Below, piece after piece: positions 53,193-64,000 of a stretch of 64,000 bases of DNA. Each line of letters begins with the position of its first letter. Positions within the stretch are counted from its first letter, which is position 1. Source of the DNA: Chrysogorgia sp. JL179-B06 (Eukaryota > Cnidaria > Anthozoa > Scleralcyonacea > Chrysogorgiidae); assembly GCA_035772405.1 (NCBI GenBank), contig JAYKKM010000192.1:62001-126000 (forward strand). Direction: 5' to 3'. A model generated the notes under the pieces. The model was given only the letters and a program-made list of their open reading frames with translations, searched no databases and was not told the DNA's origin. A program made the position numbers and the translations under genes.

Positions 53193-54032
53193 ATGTCTTC
53201 TGAAAACTTGATCAAGGTAAGCAGTTAACTCGGCGTTTAAATGAATGTTTATTTATCGATTGCGAATTGAAGACATATAAGTGATATTTACAAGTTGCGC
53301 CTTTACATATATTTATCGGTGTTCTAGGTAGTTCTAACAATCCCGTCTTCAGAACTCGAATCTCTTCGCTCTTTCGCAAATCAGTCGGATGGGCAGATTT
53401 TAAAAGAGACAAGAGTAAGGAAAAGGAAGCGTGATGAAGGCGACGTTGAGGTCGTAAGTGGAGAATCGACGCAAGGTAATTATAATTTTATACAGATTAG
53501 CATATTTGCGTGCAAATATATTCTGTCATTCTGATATGAAATGACGTAAATATATTCTTGTCTAAATACTGTTTGACTAGAAGTGTAAGTTTGTTAAATG
53601 CCTGATTTGTTATGGCTTATAGATACAGCAGAGTTGTCTTATACCCTTGGTGCCATAGGTTCTGCTGATACCAGCGAACATGCAACTGGGATGGAACACG
53701 AGGCGGAATGTAGTGCGTGTGAGTTTTGTTTACAAAATCCATGTGTAACTACACCAAATGACCACCGAGCATCGTTTCTCAGTGCACATGGACCACCACG
53801 TTCTCGGAATATAGCAAAACGCTATAAAGATTATAAGGAATATTATAAAATTCTGAAGAAGGAACGCTTATGGCATAATCCTCTTTACATCGATCGAAAG
53901 AACGATCTTGGTATATTCATTGACGATGTAAGGGAGATTATGCCAAATTGTGTCGTTGGGGATGTTAGGAAACGATGGCCAAATCCACCCGATGTTCCAT
54001 ACAAAGGCCATGTACCCACTACGACACGCTAA
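53193..54032 (+). CDS. Kolobok second protein, Cys-rich, three exons
   Basis: Exons 53193-53216 (MSSENLIK), 53328-53475 (VVLTIPSSELESLRSF ... ETRVRKRKRDEGDVE, with a basic nuclear-signal-like run) and 53623-54032, phases agreeing (0 then 1). The last exon has ECSACEFCLQNPCVTTPND and, after that, RNIAKRYKDYKEYYKILKK and FIDDVREIMPNCVVGDVRKR. The Cys-rich plus RKRWPNPP.VPYKGH pattern recurs in cnidarian proteins, some fused to P2X7-type tails, and here is clearly the partner gene of the transposon. Possible zinc binding through CSAC and CLQNPC. Its role in transposition is unknown. Confidence 0.65.
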
Positions 54033-54089
54033 AAAACTATGTACAGGTAACTATCTACATTTTATTCTTCTTTTATCTACAGTTGACTA

Positions 54090-57000
54090 TCACCAATTCA
54101 ATGCAAAGAATATGGCCCACACATCATCCTTGAACTTATAAGTCTTAGGCTTTAGGACTCTATAAGGTGCTACTCTATCAGGTCTCTTGATGCTTTGATA
54201 GTGCTTCGTTGTATATGTATCCCTGTCGACGTTCTCGTTCTGCATAAAACAAGTGTGTTATTGTCAGTAAAATACTGATTATTTTTATATAATTATTCTG
54301 ATATAAGTTTTATTTTGTTGAACCGTGCAATGGCACAATTTTACATACCCAGTCTAGAGAAGCAAGATTAACCCTCATGTTATAAACATCATCACCAAAA
54401 TGAATTCGTTTCGGGGCATAAACAAGTATGGCGTTATGGAAGCTCTCGATGTAGTATGTGTCCCTGCACTGGAATAAAAAAATAAAAAATATATAGTCTG
54501 TATATAATATACATATAAAAAAGTTGATTTGTCAATATAGTGGTACAACAGCTAGTATAGCTGTGATCCCTTTGCAAAGTCCTCAGCATTTCTATAAATG
54601 TTTGTTGCTTTTATGCACTTCAAAAGTGCATTGGCTGCATCGATGCTTCTAATCACTCTCTTGGTTGGCACAAAATCGGCTTGTTGTATTCTACATCGAG
54701 AGTCAACATTGCAGTTATCATGCTTACCCTGCAAAAAAATATGAAAATGGTTGAATATTACATACATATATAAAGAAAATTATGCAAACTGTTTTCTTGT
54801 TTAAAAAATGCATAGTAACAGCATATCTTCCAATGGTTGTATAGCTTGATAGATAATAAATAGTTATAAAGCAATACATAATATACCTTATAGTGCTCAA
54901 CTATATTTAGAAGCTGCTTGCGTAGATTCTCAGGATCACCTTTACAGGTTTTCATTGAATAGTAAAAGTGTGTTTTGATGCTTTTTGCTAAAGTAAAAGA
55001 AAGTATACAACCAGATACAGTGAATATGCTGAATATAGCTTTATGATATATGCTGCAAAATGTAACTCAACATAATTAATCCCCCTTACCTTTGTCAGAC
55101 AATTCTGTGAACCACACATTTCCCTCAGATTTAAGTGTCCCTTTAGTAATCTTTGCCATTGCTTTTTTTACACCTTTACCACCTATGTTATTGAATATGC
55201 AATGAATAATTCATGTTTATTTGATTCTGTCTAGATGATGACATGTATCACACACAGCTGCTGAACTAGTTGCAAATTTATAGAACAATCTGTTGTCACA
55301 GCAGTAAAGAATAGCACACTAACTCACCATGCCAAGTATCAAAAGAGTTGGAAATTCCACGTTTGAGCAAATCACTCTTAATGCTGAGTACAGAATCATG
55401 GCTCACTTCAGTTACATTCAAACCTTTAAAAAGATATGAAGGGAATTCCTTAGCATAATGTGTTGTATGATTAATTAATTTAATGCAACTAGAGTCAAAC
55501 CTCTCATAATTGGCCACTTACAGAAAGTGGTTGCTCATGGGATGTTGGACCACAAAATCTTCAATGGACTTATTAATTTGGAACAGTAATCAATTATATG
55601 AGAAATGATGTTCATGGAGGTTCGATTGTGTGAATTCTTACCTTCCTGATCAATCAAACAGTTAATCAGTTCAATTGTCATTGGCTTTTCTCTTGCTGCT
55701 GAGCTTGCAATTTCTTTCCTTGAACAATTGTTCACTGATATTACTTTGTGATTACTGAAAAGGCAGGATATAGTACAAGTATGAAGAATGTGTAATTTAT
55801 AAACTTGATATATTCATATATGTACTGAATCTAACTCACATCATACTGATGGCAGTCACTGTTGTATGGTAAGCTTGTCTTACAGAGTCATACCGGGCAT
55901 CTATCATTACACTCTATAAAAATGTAAGAATTATAATTATAGGGATGGTAATTATAGGGAATAGGATCTATATGAAGCTACTAATTTGTTTTAGGATTTA
56001 GTTTTATACCCCTCCTTTTTCTAAGTAGTCAGCATCTTCCTTGATCTCTTCTATCACTCTTGCGAAGTTATACTGTGTCAATGTTGTTATTGCCTCATTG
56101 TATTTCATTTCATTATAAACTAAATGGTGAGCAGAAAATATTATTTGTTTACTGTTTAGTATATTTTGCATTATTTTAGTAAATGCTATAATTAATAAAA
56201 TTTGTGATAGATGTAAGAGAAATAATTATTTGGGTTTGAGTAATATTGTCTGTCAAACTGTACCATTTGCTACGTAATGCTCATTCAAACAACCAAGTCT
56301 AGCTCCTTGACAGAAACTTTCATATTGGGACTCGAGAAGACCAGCAGAAGTAAATGCATGGATCATTCTGTAAAAAAGTACACATTGTTCTGTTTTTGTT
56401 ACCTGCGCTGCTATAATTTTCAATTGTATTGTTAGTTATTTTGTGTTTAAATATTTTTAATTACAATTACAAAAAGTAATTCACAAACAGTTGTCATACC
56501 TCATATTGACATAGTATTTCCCAGCTATAACCGATGATGAGAACCACTCCAGTGTATGATTGCTGTTTGCCTTGCATTTCCATACTACCTTCACACAATG
56601 GTTATTCTTGGTTACCCTTTGCACGTTTAGCGTTGATGGATCGAATTTTTCTCCACATTCACAATTGCCTTTCCCTTCAATAAAGTATCTAAATAGTCGT
56701 TGAAGTGCAGAGCTACAAACCAAATAAATTTCGTCATTCTCGTGGCATGAACTGTGCAGCTGGGATTTAGGTTGACATAGAATTTCCGGCGGTCGTACTA
56801 CACGATCAAGAGACGAGGAGAATGTATTTTGAATATTTCTTCCATTCAAAGTAGTTGGTTGACACGATGAACCGTCACGACTAAACCAGCAATTCAGGAG
56901 GACTTCCATTACATCAACATTCCCTGTTGGTTTCATGCTTGTCTGTAGCTGATTCCTGACAGCGATGATTTGTTTTCGTATTTCTTCCAGACGACCTTTC

Positions 57001-57275
57001 TCGTCCCTGTTTACCTCGATTTTAAAGCAGTAATTTACTTTTCGATCTTTAATTGTAGCCTTATTTTGTTTACAGTACTCTTTATTAAACTTTTGCTTGT
57101 GTAATTTTGCAGACTCTGGTGTTGTGCTTTGCTCAGAGGGAGACGTTGAAGACAAACCGATCATACTTGAATTTGAAAGTGGCGCCACATTCGTTTGAAA
57201 GTTGCGCCACTTTCTTTGTTTATAATTGTCTATTTCGAGCTTCAGGCATGCGCCGAAAAAAATACAGATGACCAT
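54090..57275 (-). CDS. Kolobok transposase, about eleven exons
   Basis: Leftward from 57275. Exons: 57275-56500, 56367-56264, 56120-56010, 55913-55840, 55754-55642, 55423-55328, 55182-55090, 54987-54887, 54728 down to about 54555, 54470-54349, 54239-54090 (TGA). Exon 1 holds a zinc region (NCECGEKFDPST ... VVWKCKANSNHTLEWFSSS). The catalytic triad candidates: SVMIDARYDSVRQAY (Asp), SFDTWHG plus GKGVKKAMAKI (Asp), and YYIESFHNAILVY (Glu). Phases fit where checked; the donor of the ninth exon was not found because the frame reaches a stop first. The enzyme excises and inserts the element at TTAA. Confidence 0.75.
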
Positions 57276-57639
57276 ATAACATTGCAGACGTAAAAGAAAT
57301 ATAAATTATGCAGTTGGGTTGGTAATATATGGATAAATATAAGTGAATGAAGATGCGTCAGTCATTGTTGATAAATTATGACTGTAATACACGAAAATGG
57401 CAAATAGTGTCGGGATCGAGAGTTTATTGTATGATATATGGATCAGCAGTAACGTTACAAGAGATTTTACACGTATTCCATAAAAATTACAAACTAAGAA
57501 ACGCTTATTGTCGCGCAAAAAGCTATAAATATGTCCAGTTCAGTCACGCTACGTTGAAACCGCCATTTTAAACCCTCAGACCATCACGCGATCCCGAAAC
57601 GTGGGAGGAGCTTTGCCCTTTTATAGCGTCGCTCCGTGT

Positions 57640-58128
57640 TTAAGCTATTGTAAATTATCTATATTTTGTGCAGTCCTTGAGAATATTAGTTAGACAATAT
57701 TTTCTGTTTATTTTTATGAAATGCCAAAAAATGGCCAAAGTAAACATTTCAACTAACTAAGTATGTATAAGCTCATCAGTGTAGCTTGGAACAATCTGGA
57801 TGAGTCTCTGGATCAGCAAGCTCTCTCTCTCTCTATATATATATATATCTGCCAGTCATTCGCCAGGGAAAAAGTGAAGTCAAACATGGCCGACTATGCA
57901 CGTCAGATTCAGTTGTCCTGCGCGGTTTGCAACGTCGGTTATGCAGTTGATGGACTGAGCACTGTAAATTGCATTTCCATGCACTGAAACTCAAAGATTT
58001 ATTGAAAACGCATTAATTTGATGGTCTATTATTAAGATTTGATAATATAGATTAAATAACTGAGTAAACTGGAACACTCTAATCTGAATTACCATATAAA
58101 GACAAAATACTATAGTCGGTAAACATTA
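57640..58128. other. no recognisable gene; CT/AT microsatellite
   Basis: A (CT)n then (AT)n tract at about 57821-57849. The 74-codon frame at 57763-57987 crosses this repeat and has no family signature, so it is not called. Confidence 0.5.
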
Positions 58129-58244
58129 CAATATATAGCAAAGTGAAAAGGTGGTGAACTGCCGAGATTTTTAGTAGCGAAATACTGGTATTTCGTTACT
58201 AAAAATCTCGGCAGGTCATCACCTTTTCACTTTGCTATATATTG
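58129..58244. repeat. 116-bp near-perfect hairpin
   Basis: Arms of about 55 bp (CAATATATAGCAAAGTGAAA at the left and its inverse at the right), with only two or three mismatches and almost no loop near 58187. Could be a small fold-back MITE or a precursor-like hairpin. Confidence 0.85.
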
Positions 58245-59473
58245 AAACAGATTACAGATAATAGAAGGAATTCTTCAAAACTACACATTTATATCAAAGG
58301 TTAATCTGCTTGCAACTCAATCTACTTGTTCAGTTGTATATTTTGCTTTTTGCATGTAGACTTGTCAATTTAATACAAAATCTACTCCAAACTCTCCCAC
58401 ATTCACTGCAGCAGTTAACGCATTAATAAAGTAATTGAGAGACAATTGGCACAAAATGGTTTGGTTTAAATACTTCACCAGCAATGACATTACCTTCAAA
58501 CTAAACAATATACCGTGCATGTACAGTGTAGATCATCAGGAACAGAAGAATTGACTTGTTGATTGAATAATAACTTAAACGTTCTCCGCAGACAGGTTAG
58601 AACAAAGTAATATTTCTATTTGTGACAGAAGAGAGAACGAGAATAAAAAGAAAGCTAGCCCATTTTTTATCCTCAGAATTGGAAATGGTTTCCAATTCCT
58701 CTCCAGATGTACCAAAATACAAACTTTCGAACAAAACGGACAAAGAAAAAGTTTGTTTACACACTCGTACATACCTCTAGTTCTCCTTACGATACAATAC
58801 TTTTAAGGAGCTAACTTCTTGTAAGGAGAAGGTATGTGAAACTCCTTGTGCATTAAATGACAGATAATAAAAATTGGAATTTAAGAAAAGATCAATGGAT
58901 ACCATAACCCTCAGACTTTCAACAAAGAATTATCTCCTACCATTGCTAAGGACACAGAGCTATATAAACAATTTACAGATGCGTCAGATCTAACATATTA
59001 AGATATTAAAACAAGTCATCAGAAATAAAACAGACACTAGATAACTTGATATGAAACGAGAAGTCGGTGAAGATATTAATCTGTGTTCTATGAGAAATAA
59101 TATATAAACAATCCATTCAATAAATTGTACTGTGTATCTTGGTTTTCTGCTTATGGTATACAGACACTACCAAATGATTAAACGAAGCCTTAAATAGTCA
59201 TAGTGTTTAATTAACACCATAAATAGTTAACTCAAAGCACTGTCAGCCTTTGTCTTCGACACACTTCGCTGGTTGGTTCTAGTGTATAGCCGTGTAGTTT
59301 ATGATAATTTTGAACGAACATCAATAGGAAAGCAAAAATAAAATGATCACCAAAGACAGATAAAATATAGATAAAATTATATAATACGCTTACTTTAATA
59401 GAGCGATAGATGGCTTGCTTCTTTGCTCTCCTGTGCATGTTGTGTTATTACAAATTTGGGGCTTTGTTGTTGG
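58245..59473. other. no recognisable gene
   Basis: AT-rich; the 65- and 68-codon frames on the minus strand match nothing known. Confidence 0.35.
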
Positions 59474-59800
59474 GGGTTTGCTATAACCTGGGCGATGATC
59501 GAGAATCAACATGAAATATTGTTGGTCAATGGTCAGCAGTCACATTAACTGGATAACATCAAGCAATCGAGGTATATATAATCGTCAGAATTTTGTAACT
59601 TAACCATAAAATAACCACCAACCCCAAAACAACTTAGATCCTAACCCCCCACCTAATGAGTTTTCTAACCCTAACCCCCCGCCTTAAGTGTCTTGCCAAC
59701 CTCTCACCTCGATTCCCTTGATGTTATCCAGTTAATGTGACTGCTGACCAACAAGATTTGATGCTCATCCTCGATCATCGCCCGGGTTATAGCAAATCCC
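59474..59800. mobile_element. fold-back element with about 95-bp arms
   Basis: GGGGGTTTGCTATAACCTGG at the left is inverted at 59781-59800; inner block CAGTCACATTAACTGGATAA pairs with its complement at about 59722-59741. The spacer holds CTAACCCCCC repeats. Confidence 0.75.
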
Positions 59801-61393
59801 TTCTTGTTGCCAGATAACGCATGATCTAACGCGAACACTTCTCGAATACTTAGAGATCTTGTCGACATGTCACGATAGCTGGCCGAGTATGACGTAAATG
59901 AGGTCCAAGACAACCACTCGAACACGCTGGATTAGCGGCTCCCGCTGAAAGCGTTAGTCACAAAAATGCTTGTTGATATAACGAGTATCACAACGATTAC
60001 CAACAAGCTTGCAGTCAACCCATTGCAGATTTGTCACAATTTCGAGAAAAAATGTCACTAAACACTACCTATTTCGGCCTTTAAATTTTGTAACTTCTGC
60101 TCTCCAAAATGTCGGAAATGCCATCTCAGGTCTCAGAAATGCAAAATTTTCAGGGAGAGAATACCCCCGTATGCGAGGAAATTACTAGTGCGAAATTATG
60201 TGTGCGAAAAAAGTATGCGAGGAAATTAGGTGCATTAGCATGAAAAGCAGGCCAACGTTTCTTTGCTTCTTTCAATGACCTGTCGAACTCCTCCTCTGAT
60301 GTGCAATCGACAAGGCCTCCTTCTCGAGCACTGTCCAGACCCCAACCAAAGATGATGTTTGTTATTTCACGTGCAGGGTGCGGTCCAATACCAAACTCTG
60401 ACAACTTCTGCTTCACGTTGTCATTGAGATGCATGTCGCACCTCAAGTGAACCGCATCTGAAAAGACATTGGTCATTGCTTTCCAGATATTCTCTTCACC
60501 GTCAGTGCCAACGACAAGGACTCGTTTCGGGGCGGTATTTCACCATCGTTGGAAGGAAGAGTGTAGTAGGATGACTCTAGCTTTCTCTTGTGCAGGATGC
60601 CTGGGCCTATGCAAACGGGATGTGTGCCTTTCTGCCTTTCCAGCATTAGGTTCCAACATTGAAGGTTGCATCTACCGAAAAGACTGAGAAAAGTTCCGGG
60701 TTTGTGCAGAAGCGTTCTACATCCAGCAGTTGTTGGTAGTTCGCCAGAAACACAGTCTGTTCGTTCGGACAAACCACTCTGCGTTGTTTCCACGTTGTTG
60801 TTGTTTAGAAATCTGTAAAAGCTGAACCAGGGGATCGGTAGCTGTCTGGTTTTCTGTTAATAGGGTTGTTGCGGGCTCGGTATATTTGAACCCTGACCCA
60901 TGGGTATTCTTCCTAGCTTCGAATGTTATCGATACCGCCTCTGTCGTCAATAATTACGTGCATTATTTCTCGTGGTTTTGCCTTTTCTTTACGAATTGCC
61001 TCCACAGTGCTTGGCATCGTTCTCTCGTACACTTTTGTCAGGAAGAATTCTTGCTGGTTCCAGATGTACTGCCGTTTCTCCTTCTGTGAAGACGTACTGT
61101 ACGAACATGTACCTGTATGTATCTCCCTTGCCATTCACAAGATACCTTTTTAACAACGGCAATCTTGCGTTGCAGTAAGATTGTATATGAACATTATACT
61201 CATCATCTATTGTGTCTTTCTTAAAATGTTTCCTTCCTTGATTTGTCCAAGAGCCCATGTCGTCACACTTTATGTCACTGTTGTAAAATATTGGGTCGCA
61301 TATTTCCGCTAGGTGAGAGGTCACACTCAATATCACCATCACTATCACTGCTGTCGTTAATGGGGATCGGGCTTTTTTTTTGAATTGAAACAA
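59704..61393 (-). pseudogene. MULE transposase relic
   Basis: Leftward remains. 60989-61393 holds DDMGSWTNQGRKHFKKDTID and YRYMFVQYVFTEGE, the N-terminal region; 60913-61020 has DKSVRENDAKH and STVEAIRKEKAKPREIMHVI; the catalytic part near 60440-60560 reads VLVVGTDGEENIWKAMTNVF and FSDAVHLRCDMHLNDNVKQK, with SEEEFDRSLKEAKKRWPAFH after it (60240-60310). Another piece at 59704-59925 may be the C-terminus. Three or more frame changes. Phrases match a MULE family common in cnidarians. Confidence 0.65.
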
Positions 61394-62281
61394 CTAAAAA
61401 TGTAATGACACCCATAAGTGAGATTATAATATACTCATGTAGAGCAAGCTCATGCCGACATGCTCATGGGGAATTTCACAGCTTCATGCCTATGCAAGTT
61501 GCAAGGCATGGATCGTATAGCGGTCGAACGCAGTCTATGACAGATGCATGTACTTTCAAATATTATACTTTATTCTATGCATCTCAACAAGTCAACAACT
61601 AAGGTTTTAAAGAGACAGTTGACCAATCAGTCTCAGTTAGTTTTGATAATAAAACCTAAACTGACTGCTGTTAACTTCATATTGCGCAAGTGTCTTGGTT
61701 TATTTTTTAAACACATGACTAGTGGAGATGGCCTTACTTTTCAAGGACATGCTACATGCATTTTAAGTCTAGTTTTCATTTGGTCGCTACTCGCTATTGT
61801 GTCAAAATGATTGATGTAATATAGTGTGGATCTATCTCTGTAATCAGTAAAGACAACATACATCAAGACTATATCATATCGGCCACCGTGACTTAGTTGC
61901 GACCAAATGGAAACCAGGCGTTGCTGCCCCACATGTATATGCAGCGTTAATATACGATCACTAGCTGATAAAAAAGGAAAAATAAATTGTCTTTGGAAAC
62001 TCTTTACCTTCTAAACTGCAGTCACGGCTTGTTGCATTGCTACCATTGCTGCGTTCATCCTGTTCTTGAAACTGAAACACGTCCTCGCAGTTGCCAGTCA
62101 AGTCTAACGTTGGCGTCCATTTCTTTTGTGGATGTACACTACAAAATGATGAAAGACGAAAAAATACAGATTTAATAAAAGACAACGAAAAAGTCATTTC
62201 ATACATAATGGAGAGGGAAAATATTGAGTGATCGACAGTGTGACGGCTTGAAAGTGTAATTAATAATTTGTGCACGACTAT
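61394..62281. other. possible first exon of the MULE gene; otherwise nothing
   Basis: On the minus strand 62150-62009 reads KWTPTLDLTGNCEDVFQFQE and ends at a plausible donor (GTAAAGAG), with an acceptor before it (TTTGTAG). Could be an upstream exon of the broken MULE gene or unrelated. The rest shows no gene. Confidence 0.3.
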
Positions 62282-62484
62282 TTAATCATTGGCGCTAGTG
62301 TATTTATGTACGATATGCTCGAAGCCTATAGGAGTACGCCACATCCAGCCACGAAAACCACGCCGTACGAACTATTAATGAACCGAAGGGTAAGAACCAC
62401 GCTAGACCATTTCCCTGTAGAGACATCACGTAAAGATGACGCTGTAAAACACAACGACAGAGAGAGCGAAGAGAGACCACCCTA
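62282..62484 (+). pseudogene. Ty3/Gypsy integrase stub
   Basis: About 65 codons reading YDMLEAYRSTPHPATKTTPY and ELLMNRRVRTTLDHFPVE, the stretch just after the integrase core of Gypsy elements. Cut by the CCCTAAC... repeat end at 62480. Confidence 0.7.
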
Positions 62485-62590
62485 ACAAAAAAAAGTCTAT
62501 AGGCATGTCTATAGGCAAACTATAGGAAACCTATAGGCTTCTATAGGAAATTGGAACATTTTCTATAGGCGACCTATAATGAAACCTATT
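62480..62590. mobile_element. variant end of the CTATAG transposon family
   Basis: CCCTAACAAAAAAAAGTCTA then CTATAGG repeats every 8-12 bp. Resembles the CCCTTACAAAAATAAACTAT terminus at 4090 and 18365, with unit CTATAGG in place of CTATAGTT. No right end in the window. Confidence 0.55.
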
Positions 62591-62593
62591 TAA

Positions 62594-62677
62594 CAATTAG
62601 TCACCAAAGTCGAGGTGATTATCGGTGAATATTTACCGAGCCGCATGTATAATCACCGAGACTGAGGTGACTAATTG
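62594..62677. mobile_element. 84-bp mini-MITE
   Basis: CAATTAGTCACC at 62594 and GGTGACTAATTG at 62666-62677, with further pairing (GGTGATTAT and ATAATCACC). Fold-back of the kind common in cnidarian DNA. Confidence 0.7.
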
Positions 62678-64000
62678 TTTTAGTAGAAATTCACAGGTGA
62701 CTATCAGAGAGAAACAACTGAAAGAAAGCAAGGGTAAATGTTTTAATTATTTTATTTGTTATTTCCGGAAGTCGCGCATCGTGAGATTGTAGCGTCGAGA
62801 GGGGGGGGTAGGCGGGGTAATTACCCCGGGGCCCGGGCCAAGAAGGGGCCCGCAAAAAATTCGGTCCATGAAGATATCATATATTATATTATTAATTAAC
62901 AAAAACTTGCTGCTGGGGCCCAGCAAAACCTTGGTAAGTTGATCATTGCTGGGAAACTTTCTGGTCCTGGCTAAGGGGGTCATAAAATGTACGTCAACGG
63001 AAATATTTTGTAGCTGTTCATTTCTACAGGCCAAAACATACAGTCGATACAGACCTGCTTTCAGCTTTCTGATAAGCTTACTTTTAGTTGGATTAACGTT
63101 GAATCATATTAACACAACTCACTGGATTAGCGTTAAGCTTCTCAAAGGTTCAAATTTCAACGCGTCGATACAGACAAACAACTGAAACAAGGGAGCCATA
63201 AACAATTCCATCACTAGGTTGTTCTTTGAATTTAAGATACGTTTTAAGTTTTTGAGATTCAACTATACAAAATTAAAAAAACAACTAGGGAATTTGAATT
63301 TATTTGAATTTATTGAATTCGTCATACAATCGTTAAATAATAATAAATAAAGGAGTATAATGACAGGAGGAAGAAACAGGACTTGCGTCCCAATTGAAAT
63401 CCAACTCCTAAAATACGATAGTAATAAATATGGTTATAAATCTATAATCTAGCTAACATATAATTAAAGTATTTAAAAAGCTAACAACTGAGAAGAGGTA
63501 CTAAGCAGCAATATGTTGACATATTAGCGTCGGCATAACTATGGAGGCTGATAAAAAAAAAACCGGCTGTGGAAAACCGGCTGTGGAAAACCGGCTGTGT
63601 AGTCAGTAGTCTACGTAATTTATTTACTTACATGTAATTAATTCACTTCAAGATAACGCTATTGAAACTAAAAATATCGGAGGGGGCCCGCGCGCAAATT
63701 ATGACCCGGGGCCCGTTCTGGCTCTCGACGGCCCTGTCGTGAGATCACATGATTTTACATAATCAACATTCAACAGAATATTAAAACGAACAACATACGA
63801 ACGTGCTATACTCTTGCAAGTGGAGGCCAAAATGTGAGCGATTTTGCTGTCAGATCAAGCAGAACTACCGAGTGTAAGACTGAGTTAAAGATTGAGTTAA
63901 CATAAACGAGCAACTGTTGAAAGATCCAGACGGAACTTGTTTTTGCTTGGTTATGTACAAAACCGGCTTCACTTTTGTCCAGCTCAAAGTTCCCTTGTCA
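62678..64000. other. repeat-rich end of the window, no gene recognised
   Basis: Holds GGGGCCCGGG-rich blocks at 62805-62855 and 63680-63715 in roughly inverted arrangement, a likely leftward non-LTR 3' UTR at about 63290-63460 (AATTTATTTGAATTTATTGA tail), and three 14-bp units of AAAACCGGCTGTGG at 63559-63599. Frames here match nothing. Confidence 0.45.

Larger units (their letters stand above)
52995..57639. mobile_element. Kolobok DNA transposon with TTAA duplication
   Basis: Ends ACACGGAGCG at 52995 and CGCTCCGTGT at 57630-57639 are inverted and similar for about 25 bp (AACGCATAAGAGG against GACGCTATAAAAGG). TTAA flanks both sides (52991-52994 and 57640-57643), the hallmark of Kolobok. Two convergent spliced genes fill it: a Cys-rich second protein (plus strand, stop 54032) and the transposase (minus strand, stop 54090). 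Most exon borders and phases are clean, so the copy may be recent or active. Confidence 0.85.

Noticed and set aside
57763..57987. 74-codon frame with a CxxC
   Set aside because: It runs through a CT/AT microsatellite and shows no family match.

Overview
The window looks like repeat-rich, AT-rich DNA from an invertebrate animal. Spliced genes with GT-AG introns, host-type domains (PHD, BEN, HECT) and a dense mix of hAT, Harbinger, Kolobok, MULE, tyrosine-recombinase, non-LTR, BEL/Pao and Gypsy pieces fit a cnidarian best, but the species is an inference. No rRNA, tRNA or CRISPR was recognised. Most coding signal belongs to mobile elements, many of them nested or broken.

Centrepiece: 26564-44008 is a 17.4 kb Polinton/Maverick (adintovirus-like) element. 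It has terminal inverted repeats of about 0.7-0.85 kb and a 6-bp target duplication (AATTGA) on both sides. Leftward block (27282-32543): protein-primed DNA polymerase B, a zinc-ribbon protein that may be VLTF3-like, and three small membrane or coiled-coil proteins. Rightward pair: an unknown Cys/His protein and a type II thymidine kinase. Leftward block (34098-37611): a Bro-N/VRR-NUC-like fusion, a small MGxxxS protein, a fibre-like protein and a membrane-anchored protein. Rightward block (37634-43257): candidate penton, chromodomain integrase, a long membrane protein, major capsid protein, packaging ATPase and a small membrane protein. Polymerase, integrase, ATPase and some others carry one to three frame lesions; the capsid, kinase, Bro-N, fibre-like and candidate penton frames are open. 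No adenain-type protease was found.

Left of the Polinton: hAT relics (1-1475 and 3488-11404), the second split by a 6.07 kb element (4090-10163) with perfect termini and AACTATAGTTTT-rich arrays; a Penelope-like RT relic; a 3.2 kb Harbinger element (12198-15382); an RT fragment; a tyrosine recombinase lacking part of its catalytic core (16814-17689); a HECT remnant; a leftward multi-exon Tudor-like/PHD gene (19153-21620); and the last two exons of a leftward BEN-domain gene (22231-22760).

Right of the Polinton: a patchwork of non-LTR endonuclease and BEL/Pao integrase (44015-46917), two small candidate spliced genes (47804-50280 and 51893-52130), an L2/CR1-like RT end, and a complete-looking Kolobok transposon (52995-57639) with TTAA target duplication and two convergent spliced genes. 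A MULE pseudogene (59704-61393), a Gypsy integrase stub and several palindromic MITEs follow. Coordinates of exons were read by eye and should be taken as accurate to a few bases.
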